Source: Natrinema sp. DC36 (GTDB lineage: Archaea > Halobacteriota > Halobacteria > Halobacteriales > Natrialbaceae). Taken from it: a DNA stretch of 64,000 nt. Shown here piece by piece: positions 1-8,932 of the stretch. Location of the stretch: NCBI RefSeq assembly GCF_020405225.1, contig NZ_CP084472.1:372001-436000 (forward strand). The letters run 5' to 3'. The position numbers were made by a program, and so were the translations under genes. A model generated the notes under the pieces. It did not search any database, had not been told where the DNA came from, and worked only from the letters and a program-made list of their open reading frames with translations. Position 1 is the first letter of the stretch, and every line of letters begins with the position of its first letter.

Positions 1-1
1 T

Positions 2-1396
2 CCATTCGGGCTCACCAACATGGCGTTCGACACGCTACTGGAGCGACAGCGCCACTCCGAGGGCGACCAGCGGAAGCGAGACGTCCAATCGGTCCTGAAA
101 GCGCTGGCACAGGCGAAACCGTTTGACCCGATCTGTCTGCCCGACGAGTATCGCCTCGCCAGAGCGGATCGGTTCGAGGGCTGGACCGAAGCCGATCTCA
201 CGACCCGCCACGGCTATCTCGGTCTCGAGCCGGCGGACGGTGTCGATCAGCTCCACGCGCTCAGAACCGACGCTCGAGCGACGAGCAACCTCAACCCGCT
301 CTCGGCGACGATGCGTGAGCGAAACACGACTATCGACCTGCTCTTCGATTCCCTGGCGACGGTCAACAACGGCGAGATAGAGCCGTGGTTGGCCACGTCC
401 TGGGACTGGACGGAACCGGATGCCAGCGAGCAGGAATCGACGCTGACCGCGACAGTCACCCTCCACGAAGACTGTCAGTTCCACGACGGCGAGCCGCTGA
501 CCGCCGAGGATGTCGCCTTTACCTATCGGTTCCTCGAAGACACGTCGCTCGGACGAGGGCCCTCGTCGCCGGCACCGCGGTATCAGGGCCACGTCGACGT
601 GATCGACGAGATCTCTGTCGACGACGACGCCGCCGATGGCGAGTACGAGCTGCTGTTCTCGTTCAAGGGCGGTCGGGAGGCCGCTAAGCGAGCGTTTACC
701 GTCCCGATCCTGCCGAAACACTACTGGCGCGATCTCGTCGACCGACGAACTGCCAACGGCGAGTTCACCGCGCCGCAAGGCCGGTGGATCGCCGTCACGG
801 GGGACCACATCCCGCCGGTCGGAAGCGGCCCGTTCCAGTTCGACAGTCGAACCCAGGACGAGCAACTCCGCCTCACCAGATACGAGGACCACTTTACGCT
901 CCGTGAGGACGTGGCTCTCCCCGGGCCGACCGTCGACGAACTCCGATTCGATATCGAACCCAGCAGCGCGTCAGCGATCAGCCGGGTCGCCGACGGGAAT
1001 GCGGACGTGACGGCCTCGATGCTCTCCGCATACACGTTGGACGCGCTTCCCGACTCCCCGGACGTCGAACAGTTGAAATCCACCTCGAGAACCTTCTACC
1101 ATATCGGATTCAACGTCCGCAACGCACCCTTCAGCAACACGCACTTCCGACGCGCGGTTTCGCAATTGATCGACAAGGAAGCGGTCGTCGAGGACGTGTT
1201 CTACGGACACGCAACTCCCGTCGCAACGCCGGTCACCGACGAGTGGGTTCCCGAGAGCCTCGAGTGGAACGGTGAAGACCCCGTACTGCCGTTCATCGGG
1301 TCGAACGGGGAACTCAACGTCGAAGCGGCGAAAGCGACGTTCGAGAGAGCCGGCTTCCGGTACGATGATAACGGTCGGTTGCTTGGAGGCTACTAG
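2..1396 (+). CDS. ABC transporter substrate-binding protein, family 5, circularly permuted (5' partial)
   Basis: Extracellular solute-binding protein of the peptide/nickel (SBP_bac_5) family. The reading frame is open from base 2, and its first residues (PFGLTN) match the interior of the paralog at 2413-4191 (PFGYTN), so the gene starts upstream of the window and the Met at base 20 is internal. Visible order: the end of a C-lobe (dipeptide-site region, ~1-75), then N-lobe motifs (LNPL, PWLATSW, FHDGEPLTAEDV, GSGPF), then RRAVSQLIDKEAVVEDVFYG and a terminal AGFRYDDNGR. In ordinary family members this last element is followed by the C-lobe, so the lobes are swapped. No permease or ATPase gene is visible beside it. 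The substrate is unknown; peptides are the usual guess. Confidence 0.88.
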   Translation, partial: PFGLTNMAFDTLLERQRHSEGDQRKRDVQSVLKALAQAKPFDPICLPDEYRLARADRFEGWTEADLTTRHGYLGLEPADGVDQLHALRTDARATSNLNPLSATMRERNTTIDLLFDSLATVNNGEIEPWLATSWDWTEPDASEQESTLTATVTLHEDCQFHDGEPLTAEDVAFTYRFLEDTSLGRGPSSPAPRYQGHVDVIDEISVDDDAADGEYELLFSFKGGREAAKRAFTVPILPKHYWRDLVDRRTANGEFTAPQGRWIAVTGDHIPPVGSGPFQFDSRTQDEQLRLTRYEDHFTLREDVALPGPTVDELRFDIEPSSASAISRVADGNADVTASMLSAYTLDALPDSPDVEQLKSTSRTFYHIGFNVRNAPFSNTHFRRAVSQLIDKEAVVEDVFYGHATPVATPVTDEWVPESLEWNGEDPVLPFIGSNGELNVEAAKATFERAGFRYDDNGRLLGGY

Positions 1397-1401
1397 GTGC
1401 G

Positions 1402-2274
1402 ATGCTCGCCGAGGTGCTGACTCAGCTCGTCGTCGTAATCGCGATTCTGGTGCCGGTGTCGATCATCGTCTTCATCGGCCGTGAGCGCCTCGCTCGAACG
1501 CGCTCGGAGTGGCGGACTCGGCTCAAGACGACTGCCCCGGTGATCGCCGTGTTGATCGTCGTCTTACTGATCAACCGGGTCGCCCGACAGACCGCGCCGA
1601 AGCTATCGCGGCAGATCGGGATCCGCCTGACGTCGGCGTTTTACAATATCGAAGGGGAGTTCATCCTGGTCTTTCAGACGATTCAGACCCCGGAGACGTC
1701 AGCGTATTTCTCGTCGGTCTACGTCTACGGCTACACGTTCCTGCTGATCTTCCCGGTTATCGCCTACTTTACCCTCTCCGATACCCGGGTCTTTCGCCGC
1801 CTGTTGACGGCCTACGCCCTCAACTACGCGATCGGTCTCGTCCTGTATATCTTCGTGATCGCGTACGGTCCTCGGAATCTGATGCCCGCCGAACTCATGG
1901 AGCGGATGTTGTACAACACGAACCCAGAGTACCAGTATCTCACCCGCGAGGTCAACGCCAGCACGAACGTCTTCCCGTCGCTTCATACCTCGCTTTCGGC
2001 GACCGTCGCGGCGTTCGCGTGGCAAACGCGGTCCGCGTTTCCGAAGTGGTTCCCCATCGCGGTCGTGCTGGCGGCGAGCGTCGCGATTTCGACGATGTAT
2101 CTCGGAATTCACTGGGGCATCGACGTCGCCGCGGGATTACTGCTCGCCGCCCTCTGTGTGAGCCTCTCGGATCGGCTCGTCGGTCGCTGGACGCTCGAGG
2201 AACTCGCTACAAAGGTCAGTGATCGATTCCCCTGGCTGCAGGAGCGACTCCCTTCGGTTCAGGAACAGGACTAA
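1402..2274 (+). CDS. PAP2-superfamily integral membrane phosphatase/phosphotransferase
   Basis: A 290-residue polytopic membrane protein with the PAP2 motifs PSLHTS (~197-202) and YLGIHWGID (~234-242). These supply the two catalytic histidines and the aspartate of the lipid phosphatase/phosphotransferase fold. Spacing and the PSLH variant resemble the AUR1/inositol-phosphoryl transferase branch more than classic PAP phosphatases. It has an N-terminal anchor and about five further hydrophobic segments; the C-terminus is charged and probably cytoplasmic. It starts 5 nt after the stop of the preceding binding protein, so it may be co-transcribed. The substrate (a prenyl or archaeal lipid phosphate) cannot be read from the sequence. 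Confidence 0.85.
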   Translation: MLAEVLTQLVVVIAILVPVSIIVFIGRERLARTRSEWRTRLKTTAPVIAVLIVVLLINRVARQTAPKLSRQIGIRLTSAFYNIEGEFILVFQTIQTPETSAYFSSVYVYGYTFLLIFPVIAYFTLSDTRVFRRLLTAYALNYAIGLVLYIFVIAYGPRNLMPAELMERMLYNTNPEYQYLTREVNASTNVFPSLHTSLSATVAAFAWQTRSAFPKWFPIAVVLAASVAISTMYLGIHWGIDVAAGLLLAALCVSLSDRLVGRWTLEELATKVSDRFPWLQERLPSVQEQD

Positions 2275-2412
2275 ACGCGGGGAACCGAGTCCAACTGAGT
2301 CGACAGATCCCCCACCTGATCTACCGAAGTCGTGCGGCGTCACCGACGACTCATCCATTCAGGGAACATAATACTGTTATAGCGCGGTGGGTAATGATGA
2401 GAGACGACCATA

Positions 2413-4191
2413 ATGAACGGACGACGTGGCGTCCCGAAACGCAGTAGCCGCGACACTGACGGCACATCCATCAGCCGTCGAGCCGCGCTCGCTGCGACCG
2501 CCGGTCTGACGGTCTCCACCAGCGGCTGTATGCAACGCCTCCGGAATCTCGTAACCCGGGACAATATCGACCAGCTCTCGCTAACGATCACTACCCTCCC
2601 CGCCGAAAGCGACAGAGCGTGCATCAGGATCGCGAACGGATTGGAACAGACGTTCACGGCAGCCGGAATCGATGTCTCCTTGGACGTTCGATCGGGCATC
2701 GACTTCCACCGGACGGTGCTGTACGACCACGATTTTGACATCTGTATCAGTCGTCATCCCGGCGGAACCGATCCCGACTACCTCTTCCAGGCGTTGTACT
2801 CGCGCTACGCCGACGAATCGGGCTGGCAGAACCCATTCGGCTACACTAACCTGGCCGTCGACGACCTCCTCGTGAAGCAACGCCGCGCCGAGGGCGATGA
2901 ACGACGGCAGGCCGTCACGAGCGCACTCGAGGCGATCGCGGTCGAGCAGCCGTTCGTTCCGATCTGCATTCCTGAAGAACACCGAGCCGTCAGAACGGAT
3001 CGATTCGCCGGCTGGAGCAAGGACCACCTCGCGACCCGTCGCGGCTATCTCGGTCTCGAGCCGTCGGTGGGCGTCGAGACGCTCCGCGCCACCCACACGG
3101 ATGCCAGACCGACGGAAAATCTCAATCCGCTCGCGGTCGACTATCGCGGTCGCGGAACGATTACCGAGTTGCTCTACGACTCGCTGGCGACGGACGATCC
3201 CACTGGCACCGTCCACCCGTGGTTCGCAAAATCGTGGGACTGGGACGGAGCGACGATCGATGTCCGACTGCGAGACGGGTGCGAGTTCCACGACGGCACG
3301 TCGGTAACCGCCAGCGACGTCAAGTTCACGTACGAGTTTCTCAAAGACATGTCCTTCGAGGATGGGGATATCGACTCTCCAGCCCCCCGGTTCCGCGGTC
3401 AGGTCGAATCCGTCGAGACGGTCGACACCCGGGGCCGCAATCGCGTCGAGATTACGGTCGGGACGAATCGAGCGGTCGGCGAACGCGCCCTTCTCGTTCC
3501 GATACTCCCCGAACACGTCTGGCGCGACCGGACAGCCGACGCCAGGGGACCAGGCACTGTCAGCATCGCTCAGGGGACCACGAAGGCGGTCGTGACGAAC
3601 AATATGGAACCGGTCGGAAGCGGCCCGTTCCGGTTCGCGGACCGAACCGAAGGCGAACGGCTCACCGTAGAACGGTTCGACTCTCACTTTACACTCGACC
3701 ACGACGTCGATCTGCCGTCACCGACCGTCGACGAGTTCTCGGTCGGAATCGCCCCGAGCAGTAAAACGGCGGTTCAGGCCGTCGAGAACGACGACGCCGA
3801 CGTCACGCTGTCGGCACTCGAGATGAACGTCATCGACGGCGTCAGCAGATCCGACGGTGGCCAGCTGGTCGAATCGCCGTCGTGGACGTTCTACTTCCTC
3901 GGCTTCAACGCGCGGAACGCACCGTTCAGTAACCCACGGTTCCGGCGCGTCCTCGCGCAGTTGATCGACAAGGAGTGGCTGGTGGAAGAGGTGTTCCACG
4001 GAAACGCACGACCCGTGGCGACGCCAGTCATCGACGAGTGGGTTCCCGAGAGCCTCGAGTGGAACGGGAGCGACCCCGAAACGCCGTTCCTTGGAACGGA
4101 CGGAGAGATAAACGTCAACGCGGCACAAATGGCGTTCGAAGACGCTGGCTTCCGATACGACGAGCAGGACCGACTCCGCGTCAGACAGTGA
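2413..4191 (+). CDS. ABC transporter substrate-binding lipoprotein, family 5, circularly permuted
   Basis: A 592-residue exported solute-binding protein. The N-terminus carries a twin-arginine signal (SRRAALAATAGL, ~21-32) ending in a lipobox Cys39 (STSGC), so it is a Tat lipoprotein. Residues ~56-222 correspond to the C-terminal lobe of SBP_bac_5 proteins: an L-x-I strand, IANGLEQTFTAAGIDV, DFDICISRHPGGTDPDYLF, then VEQPFVPICIPEEHRAVRTDRFAGW. Residues ~232-592 correspond to the N-terminal lobe: LNPL, LLYDSLA, PWFAKSWDW, LRDGCEFHDG, VTASDVKFTY, GSGPFRF, FRRVLAQLIDKE. This is the reverse of the usual order, fused by a ~20-residue linker. It is a paralog of the partial gene at the window start. 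Substrate unknown. Confidence 0.9.
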   Translation: MNGRRGVPKRSSRDTDGTSISRRAALAATAGLTVSTSGCMQRLRNLVTRDNIDQLSLTITTLPAESDRACIRIANGLEQTFTAAGIDVSLDVRSGIDFHRTVLYDHDFDICISRHPGGTDPDYLFQALYSRYADESGWQNPFGYTNLAVDDLLVKQRRAEGDERRQAVTSALEAIAVEQPFVPICIPEEHRAVRTDRFAGWSKDHLATRRGYLGLEPSVGVETLRATHTDARPTENLNPLAVDYRGRGTITELLYDSLATDDPTGTVHPWFAKSWDWDGATIDVRLRDGCEFHDGTSVTASDVKFTYEFLKDMSFEDGDIDSPAPRFRGQVESVETVDTRGRNRVEITVGTNRAVGERALLVPILPEHVWRDRTADARGPGTVSIAQGTTKAVVTNNMEPVGSGPFRFADRTEGERLTVERFDSHFTLDHDVDLPSPTVDEFSVGIAPSSKTAVQAVENDDADVTLSALEMNVIDGVSRSDGGQLVESPSWTFYFLGFNARNAPFSNPRFRRVLAQLIDKEWLVEEVFHGNARPVATPVIDEWVPESLEWNGSDPETPFLGTDGEINVNAAQMAFEDAGFRYDEQDRLRVRQ

Positions 4192-4280
4192 TCGGCGTCG
4201 TGTTCCCGTCGATGAGCGCGGAAGACGCGCTTCTCGCGTCGCTTATCGGCCGGAGAAGCGTCGAAAACGAGACGGTGACG

Positions 4281-4679
4281 TTATCGATCCTCGAGCGCGT
4301 CGGCGATGCGCTTGAGTGCGCGAGTCTGATCGCGTAGTTCGTCCCGCATCTGTCGGACCTCACGCACGAGTTCTTCGTTGCTCTCGTCCTGTGCGCTGGG
4401 ACCGCCGGGACCAGCACCCGGACCGCCCGGGCCGGCACCGGGGCCGCCACCGCCGCCCATCATGCCGCCCATCATCTGTGCAAACGGGTTGCCGCCGCCC
4501 ATACCGCCGGGGCCACCCGGACCGCCACCGCCGCCGAACGGGTTCTCGGGGGCCTCTCCTTCGCCGTCGCCCTCTTCGGCGCGTTTTTCGCGAATCTCCT
4601 CGACACGCTCGCGGAAGGATTTCTCCTCGCTATCCTCGCCTGTCTCTTCTCCGTCGGGAGAATCGTTTTCGTCCGTCAT
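4281..4679 (-). CDS. Gly/Pro-rich acidic haloarchaeal protein
   Basis: A 132-residue protein with three parts: an acidic N-terminus (MTDENDSPDGEE...), a charged helix (FRERVEEIREKRAEE), a Gly/Met/Pro-rich low-complexity middle (~48-95, with NPFAQMMGGMMGG), and a C-terminal amphipathic helix (LVREVRQMRDELRDQTRALKR) that could form a coiled coil. The start at 4679 is chosen because the stretch upstream (MLIRDMATLFPAAP) is not acidic and the MTDE start fits haloarchaeal N-termini. The coiled-coil plus Gly-tail design recalls prefoldin-like or membrane-adaptor proteins, but I do not recognise a function. Confidence 0.75.
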   Translation of the reverse strand: MTDENDSPDGEETGEDSEEKSFRERVEEIREKRAEEGDGEGEAPENPFGGGGGPGGPGGMGGGNPFAQMMGGMMGGGGGPGAGPGGPGAGPGGPSAQDESNEELVREVRQMRDELRDQTRALKRIADALEDR

Positions 4680-4752
4680 ACCAATCGATTCTGGAGCGGC
4701 GGGGAAAAGGGTTGCCATGTCTCTGATGAGCACGCCGGACCGAACGTGATGC

Positions 4753-5511
4753 CTACCCGAACGATCCCAGCGACGATTGCAGATCGCGATTCGACGGGCC
4801 CTCTTCGAGGTCGTACCCCACGAGGTCGCGCATATCCACGGCGTAAGTCGTCCCGCCGTTCGTGAGCGCGACCAACCGCCCTTTCACGCCCACGACGGTC
4901 CCCGAGGCGATCGTCTCGCGAACCGGACGCGTCTCGAGGTCGACCCCGTAGTCGAAGTCGAACCGCTCGAGGATATCGAACTCCGCGAGGGTGGACTCCC
5001 ACGCGGCCTCGTCGACCGTCGCGGCCAGCGAGGCGACCTTCGCCGGCGTCCGGACGCGATCGACCAGCCGCTGGGCGATCTCGGCCTCGATCTCGCGGGC
5101 GATCCGGCCGTTCGAGACGGTGTGGACGTGGGCCGCGCGGTCGGCTCCCTGTTCGCGCAGTCGGGTCTCGAGCCGCCGATGCTTGGTGACGCCGACCTTG
5201 AACGTGTCGGGGGCGAAGGCTGCGATGTACACCGCGTGCTCCTCGTAACAGTCCATTTCGTCTTTCAGGCAGGTGCCGGTACAGCGGGCACAGACCCACG
5301 TGCTCGTGTGGTACTCGCAGTAGGGGGCCGACGGCCGATCGCAGGCGACGTGCGCGCCGTCTTCGTCGATGGTGCCGGCACAGTGACGCTCTCCGAGCGA
5401 GTACGCGAGGTCCTCGCCGGCCTCGAGCGGTCGGTGGTCGATCTCCCCGGCGTCGTCGCTCACCAGCAGCGACGAGCCGTTCCCGCTCGAGCGGTAGCCG
5501 ACCAGTTGCAC
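4753..5511 (-). CDS. DUF2797 family protein
   Basis: A 252-residue soluble protein of the DUF2797 family. It has a central Cys/His cluster (CAG, CDRP, CEYH, CARCTGTC, ~47-88) that probably binds zinc. The following segment, VYIAAFAPDTFKVGVTKHRRLETRLREQGA (~93-123 in parts), resembles a GIY-YIG-type core: two strands, then a helix with arginines. The function is not established; a nucleic-acid role is an inference from the fold resemblance. The gene stands alone on the minus strand, divergent from 5638. Confidence 0.82.
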   Translation of the reverse strand: MQLVGYRSSGNGSSLLVSDDAGEIDHRPLEAGEDLAYSLGERHCAGTIDEDGAHVACDRPSAPYCEYHTSTWVCARCTGTCLKDEMDCYEEHAVYIAAFAPDTFKVGVTKHRRLETRLREQGADRAAHVHTVSNGRIAREIEAEIAQRLVDRVRTPAKVASLAATVDEAAWESTLAEFDILERFDFDYGVDLETRPVRETIASGTVVGVKGRLVALTNGGTTYAVDMRDLVGYDLEEGPSNRDLQSSLGSFG

Positions 5512-5637
5512 GGGTTCGGGTTGGGACCGGGCGTAAATAGGCGTAGCGCTCTCAGGATTCGCCGTCTCGGACGCGCCGACCGATCGTTCGGCGGCCGCCG
5601 AGGAAGACCTATCCGCGACGACCCCGATTGGTGAGCC

Positions 5638-5982
5638 ATGTCCCTCGAGGGAACGCTCGAGACGGCCGGTGACGACGCGCGTGACGCCGTGTTGTTCGTG
5701 TTCACCATTACCAACGCAGGCGGCGAAGCGGTCGAACTCGAGTTTACGGACGCGTGTACGGCGGAGTTCGTGCTCGCCGCGGACGAGGAAGAAGTTTGGC
5801 GATTCTCCGAGGGACGGGTGTTCGCGCAGGTACTCAGCTCGGAACCCCTCGCGCCCGGCGAGTCGGCGACGTACGAAGCGGAGTGGTCCGACCCCCAGCC
5901 GGGAACGTACACCGCGACCGCGGAGCTGCGAGCGACCGACGAGACCTGCGAGGCGAGAACCGACGTTTCGGTGCCGTCGTGA
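5638..5982 (+). CDS. BsuPI-like intracellular proteinase-inhibitor domain protein
   Basis: A 114-residue all-beta protein made of one Ig-like sandwich. FVFTITNAGGEAVELEFT, ERVW-like VWRFSEGRVF, PLAPGESATYEAEW and PGTYTATAEL match the BsuPI proteinase-inhibitor domain pattern. There is no signal peptide, so it is probably cytoplasmic. ATG at 5638 directly precedes the first predicted strand. The family name comes from a Bacillus protein that inhibits a serine protease; that activity cannot be assumed here. Confidence 0.8.
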   Translation: MSLEGTLETAGDDARDAVLFVFTITNAGGEAVELEFTDACTAEFVLAADEEEVWRFSEGRVFAQVLSSEPLAPGESATYEAEWSDPQPGTYTATAELRATDETCEARTDVSVPS

Positions 5983-6138
5983 CGCTCGCCGCTTTGGTGG
6001 CGTCGTAACACTCGCAACTTCGGTGCCGTCGTGAGACCCGTCGTTTGCGGGGTCGAACCGGTTCCAGCGCCGTCATCGGACCCGGCGACGAGGACCGGCA
6101 GCGAAGTCCATATACCGTGTCCATCCTAAGCGTCGGCC

Positions 6139-7056
6139 ATGCAAGCGCTGGTCATCGCGGCACACGGATCGCATCTGAATCCGGACGCCTCTGATCCGAC
6201 CTACGCCCACGCGGACACGATCCGCGAGACGGGCGCGTTCGACGAGGTCCGCGAGGCGTTCTGGAAGGAGGAACCCCACTTCCGCGAGGTCATCCGCACC
6301 CTCGAGTCCGACGAGGTGTTCGTCGTCCCGCTCTTCATCAGCGAGGGCTACTTCACCGAGCAAATCATTCCGCGGGAACTTCGCCTCGAGGACTGGGATC
6401 CCGACAGGTGGGAGTCGGACGGCACCAGCGCATCACAGGCCACGCTCGAGGCCGAGGACGTCGGCAAGACGATCCACTACTGCGGGCCTGTCGGCACGCA
6501 CGACGCGATGACGGACGTGATCATCCAGCGAGCCGAAACCGCGACCGAGAATCCGGACGTGGGAGAGGGGGTCGGCCTCTCGGTCGTCGGCCACGGCACC
6601 GACCGCAACGAGAACTCCGCGAAGGCCATCGAGTACCACAGCGACCGAATCGCCGAACGAGACCGCTTCGACGAGGTGAAGGCGCTGTTCATGGACGAGG
6701 AGCCGGAGGTCGACGACGTGACGGACTACTTCGAGAGCGACGACATCGTCGTCGTCCCCCTCTTCATCGCCGACGGCTACCACACGCAGGAGGACATTCC
6801 CGAAGATATGGGGCTGACCGAGGACTACCGGCTCGGCTGGGACGTGCCGAGCGAGGTCGACGGCCACCGGATCTGGTACACCGGCGCCGTCGGCACGGAG
6901 GACCTGCTGGCCGACGTCCTCCTCGAGCGGGCGGCCGACGCGGGAGCCGACATCGGCGACGCGCGCGAGGCGGTCCGCGAACTCGCCGCGTCGGTCGCCG
7001 AGACCGGGGCCGACTCCGGTCCCGAACCGAACGCCGGAGCGGGCGCGGGGGATTAG
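6139..7056 (+). CDS. cbiX: Sirohydrochlorin cobaltochelatase CbiX, two-domain form
   Basis: A 305-residue chelatase-fold protein made of two repeats. Repeat 1 has the metal-site motif AAHGSHLNP (~7-15) and VFVVPLFISEGYFT; repeat 2 has VVGHGTDRNENS (~150) and IVVVPLFIADGYHT. The family inserts cobalt into sirohydrochlorin early in anaerobic cobalamin synthesis. A linked DR2241-type partner follows after 4 nt, suggesting one transcript. The C-terminal ~30 residues are a Gly/Ala/Glu tail. No other cobalamin genes lie in the window. Confidence 0.92.
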   Translation: MQALVIAAHGSHLNPDASDPTYAHADTIRETGAFDEVREAFWKEEPHFREVIRTLESDEVFVVPLFISEGYFTEQIIPRELRLEDWDPDRWESDGTSASQATLEAEDVGKTIHYCGPVGTHDAMTDVIIQRAETATENPDVGEGVGLSVVGHGTDRNENSAKAIEYHSDRIAERDRFDEVKALFMDEEPEVDDVTDYFESDDIVVVPLFIADGYHTQEDIPEDMGLTEDYRLGWDVPSEVDGHRIWYTGAVGTEDLLADVLLERAADAGADIGDAREAVRELAASVAETGADSGPEPNAGAGAGD

Positions 7057-7060
7057 ACGC

Positions 7061-8197
7061 GTGACGGTCGCGACGGACGACCTCGAGGCGCTGCTCGACC
7101 GCGCGTCGTCGGGCGTCGCGTTCGACGGCCTCCGAATCGACGAGACGGACGACGGGTACAGCCTCGAAGCGGGCGAAAACCGGTGGCCCGGCCTCGACGA
7201 GGCCGCGTTGGGGCGCGCCCTCGAGTCCAGCGACGAGTACGTCACGAACTGGCGCTACTGGCAGGAAACGGTCGGCGGGGAGGGGACCGCGCGACGCGCC
7301 TTCCTCCGGTGGTGCGAACGAGCGCCGCTCGCGGACGCCGAGGACGCGGCGGATGCGGAAGCCACGGTCGACGCGCCGCTCGCCGTCCCCGAGCGGTACG
7401 ACGCGCTGCGCGACGGTATCGACCGCGAGTGGGGCCAGCTGTCTATCACGGCCCGCTTCGTCGATATCGACGACCCCGACGGCGAGCGCGTCTACGACCT
7501 CTGGCACGTCGACGATGCCGACAGCGATCTCGCCGACCTCGAGGTCTACGACGAGCCGCGAGACGCGCGAGAGATCGCGACGCACGACGATGACGGCCGC
7601 TATCGGCCGCTGAAGACCGCACCGACGCTTCCCGCCGGCTGGGCCTTCACCGGTCTCTCGGGTGACGACCTCGTCGACGCGATCGGGTTCTTCTATCCGG
7701 CAACGATCGCCAACTGGCATCGAGAACGACGGGGGGCCCTCGATGTCGACCACTGGCTCGAGACCGCCGAGCGACAGACCGGGATCTACGACGTGATCGA
7801 CGAACTCCCCCGCGAGGCCGTCGAGTGGATGGCCGAGGCCTGCTGCGTCGATTCCCAGTGTCTCCGTCGGCGGGAGTGGGAGTACGAGGACGGCGACGAA
7901 CTCGACGCCGACGGCGGCGACGGCCCCTTCCCCTGCCGCGAGCCCTGCTCGCTCGTGATCGCGGCCGCTCGCAAGTGGGCCATCCTCGAGTCCGAGGAAG
8001 AACGAACCTACGAGCTCGAGTTGACGACCAGCGAACGCAACCAGCTCGAGGAGCTGATCGACGCGGTCGCCGAGGGGCGGGTCGACGAGATCCGCGAAGC
8101 CGACGTCAACGACGGTGCGAACCGCTACCGGGCGCGGTACCTCCGGGCCAAGCGATTCGGCGAGGAGGGACTCGAGGCGACGCCGGTCGACGAGTGA
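7061..8197 (+). CDS. DR2241-family protein with C-terminal 4Fe-4S cysteines, CbiX partner
   Basis: A 378-residue protein starting at GTG, 4 nt after cbiX. The C-terminal third holds the cysteine set ACCVDSQC (~262-269) and CREPCS (~294-299), typical of the iron-sulfur domain first described in Deinococcus DR2241, where it is fused to CbiX. The N-terminal and middle parts (NWRYWQETVGGEG, FFYPATIANWHRER) form the associated stabilising region. In haloarchaea this is a separate gene beside cbiX. A redox or metal-handling role in cobaltochelation is inferred from context. Confidence 0.82.
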   Translation: MTVATDDLEALLDRASSGVAFDGLRIDETDDGYSLEAGENRWPGLDEAALGRALESSDEYVTNWRYWQETVGGEGTARRAFLRWCERAPLADAEDAADAEATVDAPLAVPERYDALRDGIDREWGQLSITARFVDIDDPDGERVYDLWHVDDADSDLADLEVYDEPRDAREIATHDDDGRYRPLKTAPTLPAGWAFTGLSGDDLVDAIGFFYPATIANWHRERRGALDVDHWLETAERQTGIYDVIDELPREAVEWMAEACCVDSQCLRRREWEYEDGDELDADGGDGPFPCREPCSLVIAAARKWAILESEEERTYELELTTSERNQLEELIDAVAEGRVDEIREADVNDGANRYRARYLRAKRFGEEGLEATPVDE

Positions 8198-8326
8198 ATC
8201 GGATATCGGCCCGTAATTCGTATTCCGGCTCGAGGCCCGGACTCGAGGCTGCGACCCGCCGCAACTCGACTTTCGATCCGTCGTCTGGGTTCGTACTGGG
8301 GAGTTGCACCGACGATACGCGACGAT

Positions 8327-8917
8327 CTACTGAACCAACAGAAACAGCGCGACGGCAAACCCAGCGACGACGATCGCGAGCCCCGCCGTGACGACCGGAC
8401 TGCCGATCGACGCCGCCGTCAGCGCGGCGATCCCGACCGCGACGACTCCGAGCGCCAGCACCGCCAGTGTTCCCGGCTCGAGTCCCGCGATATCGGTGAC
8501 CCGATCGACCGCGCGCTCGAGCGTCGTCGGCTCGGGCTCCGAGCGGGCGGGTTCGGCGAGGGACTCGTCGACGTCGACATCCGGCGGTCCGGGGACGACG
8601 GTGACGGCGATCGAGATCGACTCGGAGCCGTAGCCCGTCAGTACCTCGAGGTGGCCGTCGACGGGACGTTCGATCACGTCGGCGTTGACGGCAATCGGGA
8701 CGGTCGTGACGCCGTCCGGTTCGACGAAGTAGTTCGACTCCTCGAGCGATGCGATCCGTTCGAGGTCACCCGCGAGGCGACAGTGGACGTGTGCGGGCGA
8801 CTCGTGACCCGACAGCGAGAGGAGAAACGAGCCGTCGGTCTCGAGCGACGTGCTCGACGGCTCGAGCGCCTCGGCGGACCCGCGGTTGACGTGGACGGTG
8901 ACCGCTGGTTGAGACAC
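8327..8917 (-). CDS. Haloarchaeal membrane-anchored hypothetical protein (DUF7524-like)
   Basis: A 196-residue protein read from a GTG start at 8917. Residues 1-105 look like a beta-rich domain (VTVHVNRGSAEALEPSSTSLETDG). Residues ~106-135 are an acidic linker, and ~140-196 form two hydrophobic segments (LAVLALGVVAVGIAALTAA and VTAGLAIVVAGFAVALFLLV). It lies 15 nt after the Trm112-like gene on the same strand, so the two are probably co-transcribed. I recall this architecture as a haloarchaea-only domain of unknown function. Confidence 0.75.
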   Translation of the reverse strand: MSQPAVTVHVNRGSAEALEPSSTSLETDGSFLLSLSGHESPAHVHCRLAGDLERIASLEESNYFVEPDGVTTVPIAVNADVIERPVDGHLEVLTGYGSESISIAVTVVPGPPDVDVDESLAEPARSEPEPTTLERAVDRVTDIAGLEPGTLAVLALGVVAVGIAALTAASIGSPVVTAGLAIVVAGFAVALFLLVQ

Positions 8918-8932
8918 GATAGATCTGACCGG

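Noticed and set aside
20-22. Met at base 20 as the start of the first binding protein
   Set aside because: The frame is open to base 2 and those residues match the interior of the paralog; the true start is outside the window.
4416-4540. Gly/Pro-rich low-complexity DNA in the 4281 gene as a satellite repeat
   Set aside because: It is in frame and codes a plausible Gly/Met/Pro segment between charged helices, so it is part of the protein.
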